Below, one piece after another: positions 51,358 to 59,521 of a stretch of 64,000 nt of DNA. The notes beneath the pieces were generated by a model. It searched no databases and was not told where the DNA came from. It saw only the letters and a list, made by a program, of their open reading frames with translations. A program made the translations under genes and the position numbers. Positions within the stretch are counted from its first letter, which is position 1; every line of letters starts with the position of its first letter. The stretch comes from CAYPZU01 sp964415395 (GTDB taxonomy: Bacteria > Chlamydiota > Chlamydiia > Chlamydiales > SM23-39): NCBI GenBank assembly GCA_964415395.1, contig CAYPZU010000001.1, forward strand, positions 1 to 64,000, given 5' to 3'.

Positions 51358-51429
51358 GCGGGCGTAGCTCAGCGGTAGAGCGCTAGCTTCCCAAGCTGGA
51401 TGTCGTGAGTTCGAAACTCATCGCCCGCT
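51358..51429 (+). tRNA. tRNA-Gly (anticodon CCC)
   Basis: The sequence folds into a full cloverleaf: acceptor GCGGGCG/CGCCCGC (7 perfect pairs), D arm GCTC-AGCGGTA-GAGC, and anticodon arm CTAGC-TTCCCAA-GCTGG with anticodon CCC. The variable loop is ATGTC, the T arm GTGAG-TTCGAAA-CTCAT and the discriminator T. No CCA is encoded, since TCATCC follows. It reads GGG codons for glycine. Confidence 0.95.
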
Positions 51430-51448
51430 CATCCCTCAAGAGACATTC

Positions 51449-52474
51449 ATGCAAACATCTTTCGCCAGCGACAACTTCTGCGCCGTCCACCCCGATGTGA
51501 TGGCAGCCCTTGAAAAAGCGAACAGCGGCCATACCATGGCCTACGGCGACGACCCCTGGACGAAGCGGGCTAAGGAACTCTTCAAGCATCACTTCGGCCC
51601 CGAGGCAGAGGCGTTTCCCGTGTTCAATGGGACAGGAGCGAACGTCTGCGCGATCAAGCACGCGCTGAAGAGCTGGCAGGCTGTTCTCTGCTCTGAAACG
51701 TCCCACATCTGGACCGACGAATGCGGCGCCGTCCAAGCCATCTCGGGCTGCAATCTTCTCCCTCACCCTGCAATCAACGGCAAACTCGATCCCGCAGCGC
51801 TTTCCTCCTATCTCTACTTCGAAGGAAGCCCCCACCATGTCCAGCCCGCCGCCCTCTCGATCACCCAATCCACCGAACTGGGAACGGTCTATACGATCCA
51901 CGAGCTGAAACAACTGGCTCAGTTTGCGAAGCAGCACAAACTCCTTTTTCTCATGGACGGAGCCCGGATCTGCAACGCCGCGGCCGCCCTGAACCTCCCG
52001 CTGAAAGCTCTCACAACCGACATCGGCGTCGACATTCTTTCCTTCGGCGGAACCAAAAACGGACTGATGGGAGCCGAAGCGGTCGTCTTCCTCAAAGAAG
52101 GCCTTGGGGAACACTTTGAATTTGTCCGGAAACAGACGCTGCAGCTTGGCTCGAAAATGCGCTACCTCTCTGCGCAAATCGCCGCTCTGCTTGAAAATGA
52201 TCTCTGGCTGCAAAACGCCCGCCACGCCAACGCGATGGCCAAACTTCTGGAAGAAAAGCTGAAAAAACAGTTCCCCCAACTGCCGATCCTCTATCCCGTC
52301 GAGGCCAATTCACTCTTTGTCCAGCTCCCTCGCGAAGCGCTGCTCAAGCTGCAGAAAAAATCGTTCTTCTGGATTTGGGACGAGACGAATTCAGTCGCCC
52401 GCTGGATGACCGGCTGGGACACGAAGCCAGAGTGGATCGACGACCACCTGAAACACCTTGAGGACTCTCTATGA
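51449..52474 (+). CDS. ltaE: Low-specificity L-threonine aldolase
   Basis: This PLP enzyme splits threonine or allo-threonine into glycine and acetaldehyde. The 341-residue protein has FASDNFCAVHPDVMAAL, HTMAYGDDPWTKRAKELF, FNGTGANVCAIKH, LLFLMDGARICNAAAAL and the PLP Lys in ILSFGGTKNGLMGAEAV. It follows tRNA-Gly by 19 bp and may share its transcript. It overlaps the next gene by 4 bp. Within the family, beta-eliminating lyases such as phenylserine aldolase are alternatives, but the glycine-forming type fits best. Confidence 0.9.
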   Translation: MQTSFASDNFCAVHPDVMAALEKANSGHTMAYGDDPWTKRAKELFKHHFGPEAEAFPVFNGTGANVCAIKHALKSWQAVLCSETSHIWTDECGAVQAISGCNLLPHPAINGKLDPAALSSYLYFEGSPHHVQPAALSITQSTELGTVYTIHELKQLAQFAKQHKLLFLMDGARICNAAAALNLPLKALTTDIGVDILSFGGTKNGLMGAEAVVFLKEGLGEHFEFVRKQTLQLGSKMRYLSAQIAALLENDLWLQNARHANAMAKLLEEKLKKQFPQLPILYPVEANSLFVQLPREALLKLQKKSFFWIWDETNSVARWMTGWDTKPEWIDDHLKHLEDSL

Positions 52475-52860
52475 TCCTGCTGACTGCCCTCGCCCTTCTC
52501 TCCCCCCTCGAACAGTCGAACGAAGCGCTCATCCGAAACATGTTCCACGAGGTCTCCGAGTCGAAAAACACAGCTCCGATGCCTCTCTACTTTGCTCCCG
52601 ATTTTCTTCTCGAGAGCAACAACGCCCGGATGGGGTACGAAGAGCTGAAAGAACATCTCGAATCGGCCTTCAAGGCGCTCGAATCGATCGAAGTCAAATT
52701 CCGCGATCTGATCGCAAAAGAGGATCGGGTCGCTCTCCGCGCTACCTTCGTAGGAACCGACAGCTCCGGAAAGCCTTCTGAAACGGAGTTCATCGCTCTT
52801 TTTGAAATCAAAGAGGGGAAAATTGCGCGCTGGCAGGAACTGACCTACCCCGCCTGGTAA
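52471..52860 (+). CDS. SnoaL/NTF2-like protein
   Basis: This 129-residue protein overlaps ltaE by 4 bp. A hydrophobic start (MILLTALALLSPL) is followed by helices and then the strand pattern of the NTF2-like cone fold (EVKFRDLIAKEDRVALRATF; ETEFIALFEIKEGKIARWQEL), typical of SnoaL-like polyketide cyclase relatives. Such proteins bind or isomerise small molecules; no function can be assigned. The start might act as a short signal peptide. Its 3' end overlaps the convergent gene at 52845 by 16 bp. Confidence 0.75.
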   Translation: MILLTALALLSPLEQSNEALIRNMFHEVSESKNTAPMPLYFAPDFLLESNNARMGYEELKEHLESAFKALESIEVKFRDLIAKEDRVALRATFVGTDSSGKPSETEFIALFEIKEGKIARWQELTYPAW

Positions 52861-53216
52861 ATCATCGTGAGAGCCGCTTGCGCTGTCTTGTAGATGGCGT
52901 TGATCTCGTGGATCCGGGCGTTCACTTCTTTTACAAACACTTCCCGTAAACCGGCAAGAGAGCCTCCCTCGAGTTCCGCATCCTCGCTATTCCACTCTGG
53001 AGACGACTGGTACTTTAATTTAACGGAATGGAGGATCTTCAAAGAATCGAAGGCCTGCCGCGCCGCCGCGCTGAACGCATCTTCGATTGCGCGATGCTGC
53101 AGGCTGAGAGGCCCCTGCCAAATCGCGGCCAGTCTGAATTCTCCCTGCAGCGTTTCAACCGCGCTCCAGGCATCTCTCATTTCATTCAAAGCCGCTTGCC
53201 TGATCGAACTTACCAT
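52845..53216 (-). CDS. Hypothetical helical protein
   Basis: This 123-residue protein has a strong ribosome binding site (GGAGGGATTTCT) before the ATG. It is almost fully helical (IRQAALNEMRDAWSAVETLQ; AIEDAFSAAARQAFDSLKIL; VFVKEVNARIHEINAIYKTA), with no Cys, no signal and no membrane segment. I recognise no family. The four-helix, Ala/Gln-rich pattern could suit a small secretion chaperone or effector. It sits on the other strand, after ltaE, and next to the large repeat element at 53.3 kb. Confidence 0.65.
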   Translation of the reverse strand: MVSSIRQAALNEMRDAWSAVETLQGEFRLAAIWQGPLSLQHRAIEDAFSAAARQAFDSLKILHSVKLKYQSSPEWNSEDAELEGGSLAGLREVFVKEVNARIHEINAIYKTAQAALTMIYQAG

Positions 53217-53298
53217 AGAAATCCCTCCGATGAAACCGATCTAAGTTTGCCTCACAACTTACTAAAATTCAACCGCCTGAATTTGAGACGGAAGAATT

Positions 53299-53736
53299 AC
53301 AGGATAGACAGGATGACGGCTCGCTCTGCGAGCCTAAGGATACACAGGATATAAAATAGAGAGCCGCCGGGTTATTAACCCGCTATGCAAATAGGTGGCA
53401 ACAAAGGGCTCAAGCGAGGCAAGCGGGGTCCCCATCGACGCTTCGTCGAAAGGGGTGCGAAAGAAAAATCGAAGCTTTGGCGTCCCGACCGACGAGGGAC
53501 CATAGCCGAAGGCTAGGCCGAGGAGGAGGGTCGATTTTACAAAGCCGCAGCCAGCCGTTTGTCAACTGTTTGCTTAACGGGTTAGCAAGCCTCAATTCTT
53601 GAGGCTCGCTGCGCCAACGGCGCGGCAGCAAACTCCGTTTGCGCCCGGCGGCCCTTTTCTTTCTTATCCTGCCAGCCGCCATCAGGCGGCGCATCCTGCC
53701 AGGCTCGCCAGCGCGAGCCGAATCCTGTTACTTTTT
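53299..53736. mobile_element. ~430-bp repeat element with inverted ends and many hairpins
   Basis: This 500-bp stretch holds no convincing gene. The left end carries ACAGGAT units around the hairpin GGCTCG-CTCTG-CGAGCC (53318-53334). The right end, read in reverse, has the same order: ACAGGAT, then GGCTCGC-loop-GCGAGCC (53702-53719), then CAGGAT. So the ends are imperfect inverted repeats of about 50 bp. Inside are further hairpins: CGGGTTA/TAACCCG (53368-53382), AGCCTCAA/TTGAGGCT (53588-53606) and GCCGCC/GGCGGC (53675-53690). The right end overlaps the last codons of the gene at 53728. Confidence 0.65.
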
Positions 53737-54174
53737 AGATAGAACGGAGCAGGTGATGCGAAAGAGTTCGAAGGCAAGCCGCGCCGAACGCCGGATCATC
53801 CCGGAGGCGATCCGGTGATGCGCGAGAGTGATCCCCAATTGATCCTGGGATACGGAATGGAGCTTTGACTCGATTTCGTCTTTTGACTCAAAAGCACGCA
53901 GCCTCGGAATGAAACGGACAGGCGAGTCCTTTGCCAGCCGGAGCAGATCGGAGAGATTGGCCCGATGGTGTTCGCGGTAGATGGCAGTGGCGCGCCTTTT
54001 AAGGATGGCCGATTTGTAGGGGTCCTGATTGGCGGAAGCCCGGATACAGCCAAGCCGGATTGTGAAAGAGAGCGTGCGCGCACGGACCTGCTTTTCGATC
54101 TCCACCATCTCCTCCTGGGCCTGGGTTAGCTCAAGAGAAAGAGGGGGAGGCAAATTGCAGGCGATCCGCGTCAT
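53728..54174 (-). CDS. Hypothetical protein downstream of rlmI
   Basis: This 148-residue soluble, basic protein overlaps the rlmI stop by 4 bp, which supports translation. It is Arg-rich and helical (LTQAQEEMVEIEKQVRARTL; IASGMIRRSARLAFELFRIT) with no motif I recognise. Its C-terminal codons enter the repeat element at 53.3-53.74 kb, so the present C-terminus may have been shaped by that insertion. Function unknown. Confidence 0.55.
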   Translation of the reverse strand: MTRIACNLPPPLSLELTQAQEEMVEIEKQVRARTLSFTIRLGCIRASANQDPYKSAILKRRATAIYREHHRANLSDLLRLAKDSPVRFIPRLRAFESKDEIESKLHSVSQDQLGITLAHHRIASGMIRRSARLAFELFRITCSVLSKK

Positions 54175-55337
54175 GACTCAACGTAAAGCAGAAAGCTCTT
54201 TAAGTAGGCGCTCTCCGGATGGAAGATCGAAATCGGGTGGTCGGCCGCCTGGCGGTGGCGCGACAGGATCCGAACCGATCTGCCCGACTCAAGGCTCGCG
54301 CGGAAGAGAATGTTCTGAAACAGCTCTTCTTCGACATGGTAGGAGCAGGAACAGGTGAGGAGGAGGCTCCCCGCCGGCATTTTTTCAAGCACGTGCCGGT
54401 TCATCTCTTTGTAAGCGCGGAAGGCTTTGTCGATGTCGTTCCTCTTCTTTACGAAAGCAGGCGGATCGAGGACGATCAGATCGTAATCGAAGGAAGAGTT
54501 CTTGAGGAAATCGAATACGTCTTGCTGAATGAAGCGATGCCGTTCAGCCAGGTTGTTGAGCGCAAGGTTTTTCTCGATGCGGGGTCCGCAGCGGGAGCTG
54601 ATCTCGACGCTGTCGACGTGGGCTGCGCCGCCGGCAAGGGCCGATACGGAAAAACCGCCTGTATAGGCAAAGCAGTTGAGAACGCGCTTGCCTGAGGAAA
54701 GATTCCTGACTAAAGAGCGCATTTCCCGCTGGTCGAGGAAAAGGCCCGTCTTCTGCCCTTCGAGCAGATCGACGCTGTAGCGCAGTCCGTTTTCCACGAT
54801 TTCGACTTCCGGGACGGTTTCGCCGTACAGGGTCGCCCGCACTTCTTCCATCCCCTCTTTTTTCCGGAGGAAGGAAGTCGATTTTTCAAGGATCGCGCGC
54901 GGTTTGCAGTTTTCAATCAGCAGTTCTACGATTCTTCCCTTCAGCGGCTCGATGCCGGGATTGGAAACCTGCACAACCAGAACGTCCGCATAAGCGTCGA
55001 CGATGAGGCCCGGAATTCCGTCCCCTTCGGCGTTGATGAGGCGGACCGCATTGGTGTGCGCCGGGTCGAACCAGCGTCTGCGCAGTTCCACCGCAGAGCG
55101 GATCCGGGAGGCGAGAGCCTCGTCGGCCGATTCGGGGCCGAACGCAATCATGTGGCCCAAAATGGATCTTCCGCCCTGGTTCAAGACGGCAAGGCCGAGC
55201 TTCTCCCCCTTGGACGAGAGGACTTCAACGACTTTTCCATCGGAATTTTTAGGGAAAGAAGAGACAGCTCCGGAATAAATCCAGTGGTGGCGCTGTTTGA
55301 TGGGCTTTTCTTTGCCGGGTTTTAGACTAAGGCTAAT
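54171..55337 (-). CDS. rlmI: rRNA large-subunit m5C methyltransferase RlmI-like, probable AUU start
   Basis: RlmI methylates a cytosine of 23S rRNA. The PUA domain (RHHWIYSGAV; SSKGEKLGLAVLNQGGRSIL), an EEHAD-like linker and the Rossmann domain are visible. Motif I is VLNCFAYTGGFSVSALAGGA, and IVLDPPAFVKKRNDIDKAF carries the DPPAF motif. Family-like coding sequence extends upstream of the first standard start (TTG at 55184) for about 50 codons. The only start that gives the normal N-terminus (SLSLKPGKEKPIKQRHHW) is an ATT at 55337; an ATC at 55301 is second choice. The ATT lies inside the end of rimO, overlapping it by 16 bp. Starting at 55184 would remove half of the PUA domain. Confidence 0.88.
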   Translation of the reverse strand: MSLSLKPGKEKPIKQRHHWIYSGAVSSFPKNSDGKVVEVLSSKGEKLGLAVLNQGGRSILGHMIAFGPESADEALASRIRSAVELRRRWFDPAHTNAVRLINAEGDGIPGLIVDAYADVLVVQVSNPGIEPLKGRIVELLIENCKPRAILEKSTSFLRKKEGMEEVRATLYGETVPEVEIVENGLRYSVDLLEGQKTGLFLDQREMRSLVRNLSSGKRVLNCFAYTGGFSVSALAGGAAHVDSVEISSRCGPRIEKNLALNNLAERHRFIQQDVFDFLKNSSFDYDLIVLDPPAFVKKRNDIDKAFRAYKEMNRHVLEKMPAGSLLLTCSCSYHVEEELFQNILFRASLESGRSVRILSRHRQAADHPISIFHPESAYLKSFLLYVES

Positions 55338-56713
55338 TTGCGCGCTCCGGTTTTAGGTTCTTGAACAGGGCCGAGGACGCGGCCAATCAGATCGTAGTCG
55401 GTCGAATCGGTGATCTCCACTTCATAGAGCCTGCCGAACTCGGTCACTTTACGCCCGTCGTTGATGATGATCTGCCCGTCGATCTCAGGGCATTGGCCAT
55501 AAAAGCGGGCGCGCAGAAGAAACTCCGACTCAGGGTGGAACCCTTCGACCATCGCCTGCACTTTTTTGCCGATCATGAGCTTATTGCGTTTAGCAACCTG
55601 CTTCTTCTGGACTTTAGCGAGCTTTTCAAACCGCTCCTGCTTCACTTCGTCGGAGATCTGGTTCGGCAGCTTGGCGGCATACGCTTCTTTCTCAAGAGAG
55701 AACTTGAAAATTCCTACGTTGTCGAGAGGGGTCTTCTTCACGAAATCGACCAGCTCTTCGAACTGCTCTTCCGTTTCTCCAGGGAAACCGACCATGAGGC
55801 TGGTACGAACCACAACGTGCGGGATTTCAGAGCGGAGCTTCGAGAGAATTTCGACGATCTCCTCTTTCGAAGTCGTCCGATGCATCGCTTTGAGCATTTC
55901 GTTGTTGATGTGCTGGATGGGCATGTCGAGATACGGGCAGATGCGCGCGTCGCTCTTGATGAGCGCGATCAATTCATCGTCGATCTCATCCGGATAGAGA
56001 TACAGAAGCCGGATCCAGAAATTCTTCTTCACTTTCAGCATCTCGCGGAGCAGAGCGGCGAGCGCCCCTTTTTCTTTCCGGTCTTTGCCATAATCGCCCA
56101 AATCCTGCGCGATCAAAATCACTTCGAAAACGCCCTGCGAGAGAAGCGCGTTGAACTCTTTCAAGACCTGTTCGTTCGTCTTGCTCTTGAGCGGCCCTTT
56201 GATCGTGGGGATGATGCAGAATGCGCACCGCTTTTTGCACCCTTCGGCAATCTTCAGATAGGCGTAGTTTTTCGGAGTCGAGAGCGTGCGCGGGATTTCG
56301 CCCCATTCGAGGTAGCTGCGGGCCGAGGAGACCGCTTCGCCGGGCGATCCGGAGCGGACGGCGTCGATGATCTTCTCCATGTCGCCCGATCCGAGCATAT
56401 AATGGACCTGGGGGAAATGGGCTTTGATCTCATGGCCGTGCTTCTGCACCATGCAGCCGGCGACGATCACCTTCGCGTCTTTTTTCTTGAGCTGGAACAG
56501 CTCGCGGATCGTTTCGATCCCTTCCTGGCGCGACGACTCGAGAAAGCCGCAGGTGTTGACGACGAGAAAATCGGCCTCTTCGATCCGAGGCGCCACTTCG
56601 TATCCTTCCTTCAGAAGGATGCCGATCATCACCTCGCTGTCGACCAGGTTCCGGGCGCAGCCGAGGCTTGTAAAGTGAAATTTGTTCTGAAAATCTAAAT
56701 TGCGGTTCAGCAT
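55322..56713 (-). CDS. rimO: Ribosomal protein S12 methylthiotransferase RimO
   Basis: This radical-SAM enzyme adds a methylthio group to an Asp of ribosomal protein S12. The 463-residue protein starts with the UPF0004 domain (FTSLGCARNLVDSEVMIG; VVNTCGFLESSRQE; VIVAGCMVQKHG), whose three Cys hold one 4Fe-4S cluster. The radical-SAM motif CKKRCAFCIIP (about residues 157-167) follows, and a C-terminal TRAM domain ends KVTEFGRLYEVEITDSTDYDLIGRV. SLGCARNLVDSE marks RimO as opposed to MiaB. A promoter lies 8 nt before the ATG. It is divergent from oppB. Confidence 0.94.
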   Translation of the reverse strand: MLNRNLDFQNKFHFTSLGCARNLVDSEVMIGILLKEGYEVAPRIEEADFLVVNTCGFLESSRQEGIETIRELFQLKKKDAKVIVAGCMVQKHGHEIKAHFPQVHYMLGSGDMEKIIDAVRSGSPGEAVSSARSYLEWGEIPRTLSTPKNYAYLKIAEGCKKRCAFCIIPTIKGPLKSKTNEQVLKEFNALLSQGVFEVILIAQDLGDYGKDRKEKGALAALLREMLKVKKNFWIRLLYLYPDEIDDELIALIKSDARICPYLDMPIQHINNEMLKAMHRTTSKEEIVEILSKLRSEIPHVVVRTSLMVGFPGETEEQFEELVDFVKKTPLDNVGIFKFSLEKEAYAAKLPNQISDEVKQERFEKLAKVQKKQVAKRNKLMIGKKVQAMVEGFHPESEFLLRARFYGQCPEIDGQIIINDGRKVTEFGRLYEVEITDSTDYDLIGRVLGPVQEPKTGARKLALV

Positions 56714-56721
56714 GGGGTAGA

Positions 56722-56750
56722 ATTATAAGATGTGGTACTTTGGAATGCAA
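56722..56750 (-). promoter_or_regulatory. Promoter of rimO, leaderless spacing
   Basis: On the minus strand TTGCAT (56745-56750), a 17-nt spacer and a perfect TATAAT (56722-56727), then 8 nt to the ATG at 56713. The nucleotides before the ATG (TCTACCCC) contain no Shine-Dalgarno sequence. Confidence 0.65.
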
Positions 56751-56761
56751 AAAGAAAGTAC

Positions 56762-57700
56762 ATGACCCGGTTTTTGATCCGCAAAGCGCTGATCCTCACC
56801 CTCTCCCTCTGGTGCGTCGTTACGGGCACTTTCTTCCTGATGCATGCGATTCCGGGCGACCCGTTCATCGGGGAGCGGGCGATCCCTGAAGAGGTGCTCC
56901 GCTCCCTCAACGCCTACTACGGCCTCGACCAGCCGATCTGGGTCCAGTATGGTAAATATTTGAGAGGACTCCTCACCGGAGATCTCGGCCCCTCGATCGT
57001 CTACCAGGGGCGGACCGTCAACCAGTTCATCCGCGAAGGGCTCCCCATTTCGGCCCAGCTCGGGCTGCAGGCCCTCTGCCTCGCCATCCCGTGCGGGATC
57101 TTCCTCGGCACCTGGGCCGCCATCAAACGATCCCAGTGGCAGGATTCCTTTGCGATGATCGTCTCGACCCTCGGCGTCTCGGTTCCCAATTTCGTCCTCT
57201 CGAGCCTGCTCCAATACCTCTTCTGCATCCGGTTCCACCTGCTTCCGGTCGCCCGGTGGGGCTCCTTCGAGCATACGATCCTCCCGACGCTCGCCCTCGC
57301 GGCGCTGCCCACCGCTTTCATCGCGCGGCTCACCCGCTCCAATATGGTCGAGACGCTCCAGCAGGACTATATCCGGACCGCCCTCTCCAAAGGACTCCCC
57401 CTGTTCCGCATCTCGATGGTCCACGGCCTGCGCAACGCGCTCCTTCCCGTCATCACCTACCTCGGCCCTGTAACAACGCAGATTCTGACTGGCAGCTTCA
57501 TGATCGAAAAGATCTTCGCCATCCCCGGCCTCGGCCAGTGGATGATCCACAGCATCAACGGACGCGACTATCCGATGATTCTCGGCCTCACGGTCTTCTT
57601 CAGCGCTTTCCTCATGGTCTCGATGTTCCTCGTCGACGTCCTCTACTCGCTCCTCGACCCGAGAATCCGCCTCGCCAAAGAGAAATTCGCTCATGCATGA
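56762..57700 (+). CDS. oppB: Oligopeptide/dipeptide ABC transporter permease OppB
   Basis: This 312-residue inner-membrane permease starts at the ATG at 56762 (AAGAAAG before it; a GTG at 56732 would add ten unlikely residues). Family features are the N-terminal LWCVVTGTFFLMHAIPGDPF, YGLDQPIWVQYGKYLRGLLTGDLGPS, the EAA-loop region DYIRTALSKGLPLFRISMVHGLRNALLP and the end VDVLYSLLDPRIR. It is the first gene of oppBCDF, overlapping oppC by 8 bp. Substrate may be peptides; no OppA-type binding protein is in the window. Confidence 0.93.
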   Translation: MTRFLIRKALILTLSLWCVVTGTFFLMHAIPGDPFIGERAIPEEVLRSLNAYYGLDQPIWVQYGKYLRGLLTGDLGPSIVYQGRTVNQFIREGLPISAQLGLQALCLAIPCGIFLGTWAAIKRSQWQDSFAMIVSTLGVSVPNFVLSSLLQYLFCIRFHLLPVARWGSFEHTILPTLALAALPTAFIARLTRSNMVETLQQDYIRTALSKGLPLFRISMVHGLRNALLPVITYLGPVTTQILTGSFMIEKIFAIPGLGQWMIHSINGRDYPMILGLTVFFSAFLMVSMFLVDVLYSLLDPRIRLAKEKFAHA

Positions 57701-58583
57701 GCCCGCAGCCAAAAGCTATCTCGTCGATTCCTGGGACCGGCTCCGATCCAATCCTGCTGCCGTATTTGCTCTGGCCACGCTTTCCTTCCTCTTTTGCATG
57801 GCGGCGATCGGCCCGTTTCTCACTCCGTACTCTTTTTCCGAGATCCACCTCGAGCTGAAAAACACCGCCCCCTGCGCAAAATTCTGGTTCGGCACCGACG
57901 AGCTGGGAAGAGATCTCTTCACCCGCGTCTGGTGGGGCGCGCGGATCTCGCTCTTCATCGGCATCACCGCCGCCCTCCTCGACGCGCTGATCGGCGTTCT
58001 CTGGGGATCGACCGCAGCGTACCTCGGCGGCAAAATCGAAGAAGCGATGATGCGGATCTGCGACATCCTCTACGCCATCCCCTACCTGCTCGTCGTGATC
58101 CTCCTCACCGTCATCCGGGGGTCCGGCATCGTCACGATCCTGATCGCCATGACGATCACCGGATGGATCAATATGGCCCGGATCGTCCGGAGCCAGATCC
58201 TCCAGATCAAACAGGCCGACTACATCGCCGCCGCCCGCTCGCTCGGCGCCTCTCCTCCCCGGATCGTATTCCGCCACCTGATCCCGAACGCGATTGGCCC
58301 CATCATCGCCGCCATGACCCTCACCGTTCCGACGGCGATTTTCACCGAAGCGTTCCTGAGCTTTTTAGGCCTCGGGATCCAGGCGCCCGCAGCCAGCTGG
58401 GCTGCGATGATGCCNNNNNNNNNNGCCAGCTGGGGCGTCATGGTCAACGACGGCCTGAGCGCGATGCGCTACTACCCCTGGCGCCTCTTTTTCCCCGCCG
58501 CGATGATCACCCTCACGATGCTCTCCTTCAACCTGCTCGGCAACGCGCTCCGAGACGCCCTCGATCCGAGGCTCAAAAAATGA
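57693..58583 (+). CDS. oppC: Oligopeptide/dipeptide ABC transporter permease OppC (contains assembly gap)
   Basis: This second permease subunit is about 296 residues as written. Motifs are FWFGTDELGRDLFTRVWWGARISL, the permease EAA loop DYIAAARSLGASPPRIVFRHLIPNA, and FTEAFLSFLGLGIQAPAASW. Ten Ns at 58415-58424 split it, and the same frame happens to resume after them. The sequence before the gap (AASWAAMMP) and after it (ASWGVMVNDG) looks like the same family segment twice. The true protein is therefore probably shorter by about 10 residues and the contig ends overlap. It overlaps oppD by 4 bp. Confidence 0.9.
   Translation: MHEPAAKSYLVDSWDRLRSNPAAVFALATLSFLFCMAAIGPFLTPYSFSEIHLELKNTAPCAKFWFGTDELGRDLFTRVWWGARISLFIGITAALLDALIGVLWGSTAAYLGGKIEEAMMRICDILYAIPYLLVVILLTVIRGSGIVTILIAMTITGWINMARIVRSQILQIKQADYIAAARSLGASPPRIVFRHLIPNAIGPIIAAMTLTVPTAIFTEAFLSFLGLGIQAPAASWAAMMXXXXASWGVMVNDGLSAMRYYPWRLFFPAAMITLTMLSFNLLGNALRDALDPRLKK
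58415..58424. other. Assembly gap (10 N) in oppC, likely overlapping contig ends
   Basis: GCCAGCTGGGCTGCGATGAT before the Ns and GCCAGCTGGGGCGTCATGGT after them are similar and encode the same family position. The N run therefore probably hides an unmerged overlap, not missing sequence. Confidence 0.85.
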
Positions 58584-59521
58584 AGCCGCTGCTCGAGGTC
58601 GAAAACCTCTCCGTTTCCTTCTCCGTCCAAGGCAAACCCCTGCAAGCCGTCCGCGGCGTCAGCTTCTCCCTCTTCGAAGGGGAAGCGATCGGCATCGTCG
58701 GCGAATCCGGCTCGGGAAAAAGCGCGGCCGTTCAGGCGATCTTGCGCCTCAGCCCCTCTGCGCGCACGAACGGAAAGGTGTGGTTTGAAGAAAAGGAATG
58801 GCTCTCGCTTCCGGAAAATGAATTGCGGGCCGTGCGCGGAAGAAAAATCGGCATGGTGTTCCAAGATCCGATGACCTCGCTCAACCCGACGATGAAAGTC
58901 GGAGCGCAGATCGCGGAGGGGCTCATGTACCACAGACTCGCCTCGAAACGGGAAGCTGAGGCCAAAGCGATCGAGCTGCTCAAAGTCGCCGGCGTTCCGG
59001 AACCCGAGGCGCGAGCGAGACAATACCCTCACCAGCTCAGCGGCGGCCTCAGGCAACGCGTCTCGATCGCGATTGCGATCGCCTGCAATCCGCGCCTTCT
59101 GATCGCCGACGAACCGACGACCGCGCTCGACGTCACGATCCAGGCCCAGAACCTCGATCTCCTGAAACAAATGCGCCAGCACTTCAAAATGAGCCTGATC
59201 CTCATTACGCACGACCTCGGCGTCGTCGCCTCGATCTGCGAAAGAATCCTCGTCATGTATGCAGGCAAAATCGTCGAACAGGGAACCGTAGACGAAGTGC
59301 TTCTTTCCCCAAAGCATCCCTATACGCAAATGCTCCTTCGCTCTCGACCGCGCATCGGTCAAACCAAAACAGAAAAGCTCCAGGCCATCGCCGGCTCGCC
59401 CCCGAATCTGCTCTTCCCCCCCTCCGGGTGCGCCTTCCGCGAGAGGTGTCCCTTTGCAATGGATGCCTGCGATAAAGAACCGCCTCTCGGCGCCCGATCC
59501 GCCTGCTGGAGGGAATCTTGA
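58580..59521 (+). CDS. oppD: Oligopeptide/dipeptide ABC transporter ATPase OppD
   Basis: This 313-residue ATPase begins [16 protein letters not shown] and overlaps oppC by 4 bp. It has Walker A GESGSGKS, the Q-loop [17 protein letters not shown], signature [15 protein letters not shown], Walker [15 protein letters not shown] and the switch His in LITHDLGVV. The C-terminal oligopeptide-transporter extension with a Cys cluster ([15 protein letters not shown]) may hold an iron-sulfur cluster or zinc. The final residues overlap oppF. Confidence 0.94.
   Translation: MKPLLEVENLSVSFSVQGKPLQAVRGVSFSLFEGEAIGIVGESGSGKSAAVQAILRLSPSARTNGKVWFEEKEWLSLPENELRAVRGRKIGMVFQDPMTSLNPTMKVGAQIAEGLMYHRLASKREAEAKAIELLKVAGVPEPEARARQYPHQLSGGLRQRVSIAIAIACNPRLLIADEPTTALDVTIQAQNLDLLKQMRQHFKMSLILITHDLGVVASICERILVMYAGKIVEQGTVDEVLLSPKHPYTQMLLRSRPRIGQTKTEKLQAIAGSPPNLLFPPSGCAFRERCPFAMDACDKEPPLGARSACWRES

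Noticed and set aside
53410..53694. Open frame of 94 codons on the minus strand inside the repeat element
   Set aside because: It reads across several perfect hairpins and has no start signal or domain. I consider it a by-product of the repeat, although similar frames may be annotated wherever the repeat occurs.
55361..56698. Open frame of 445 codons on the plus strand, antisense to rimO
   Set aside because: It mirrors a complete, motif-rich rimO. The translated sequence has no domain and is dominated by Arg, Asp, Phe and Leu in the pattern typical of shadow frames.
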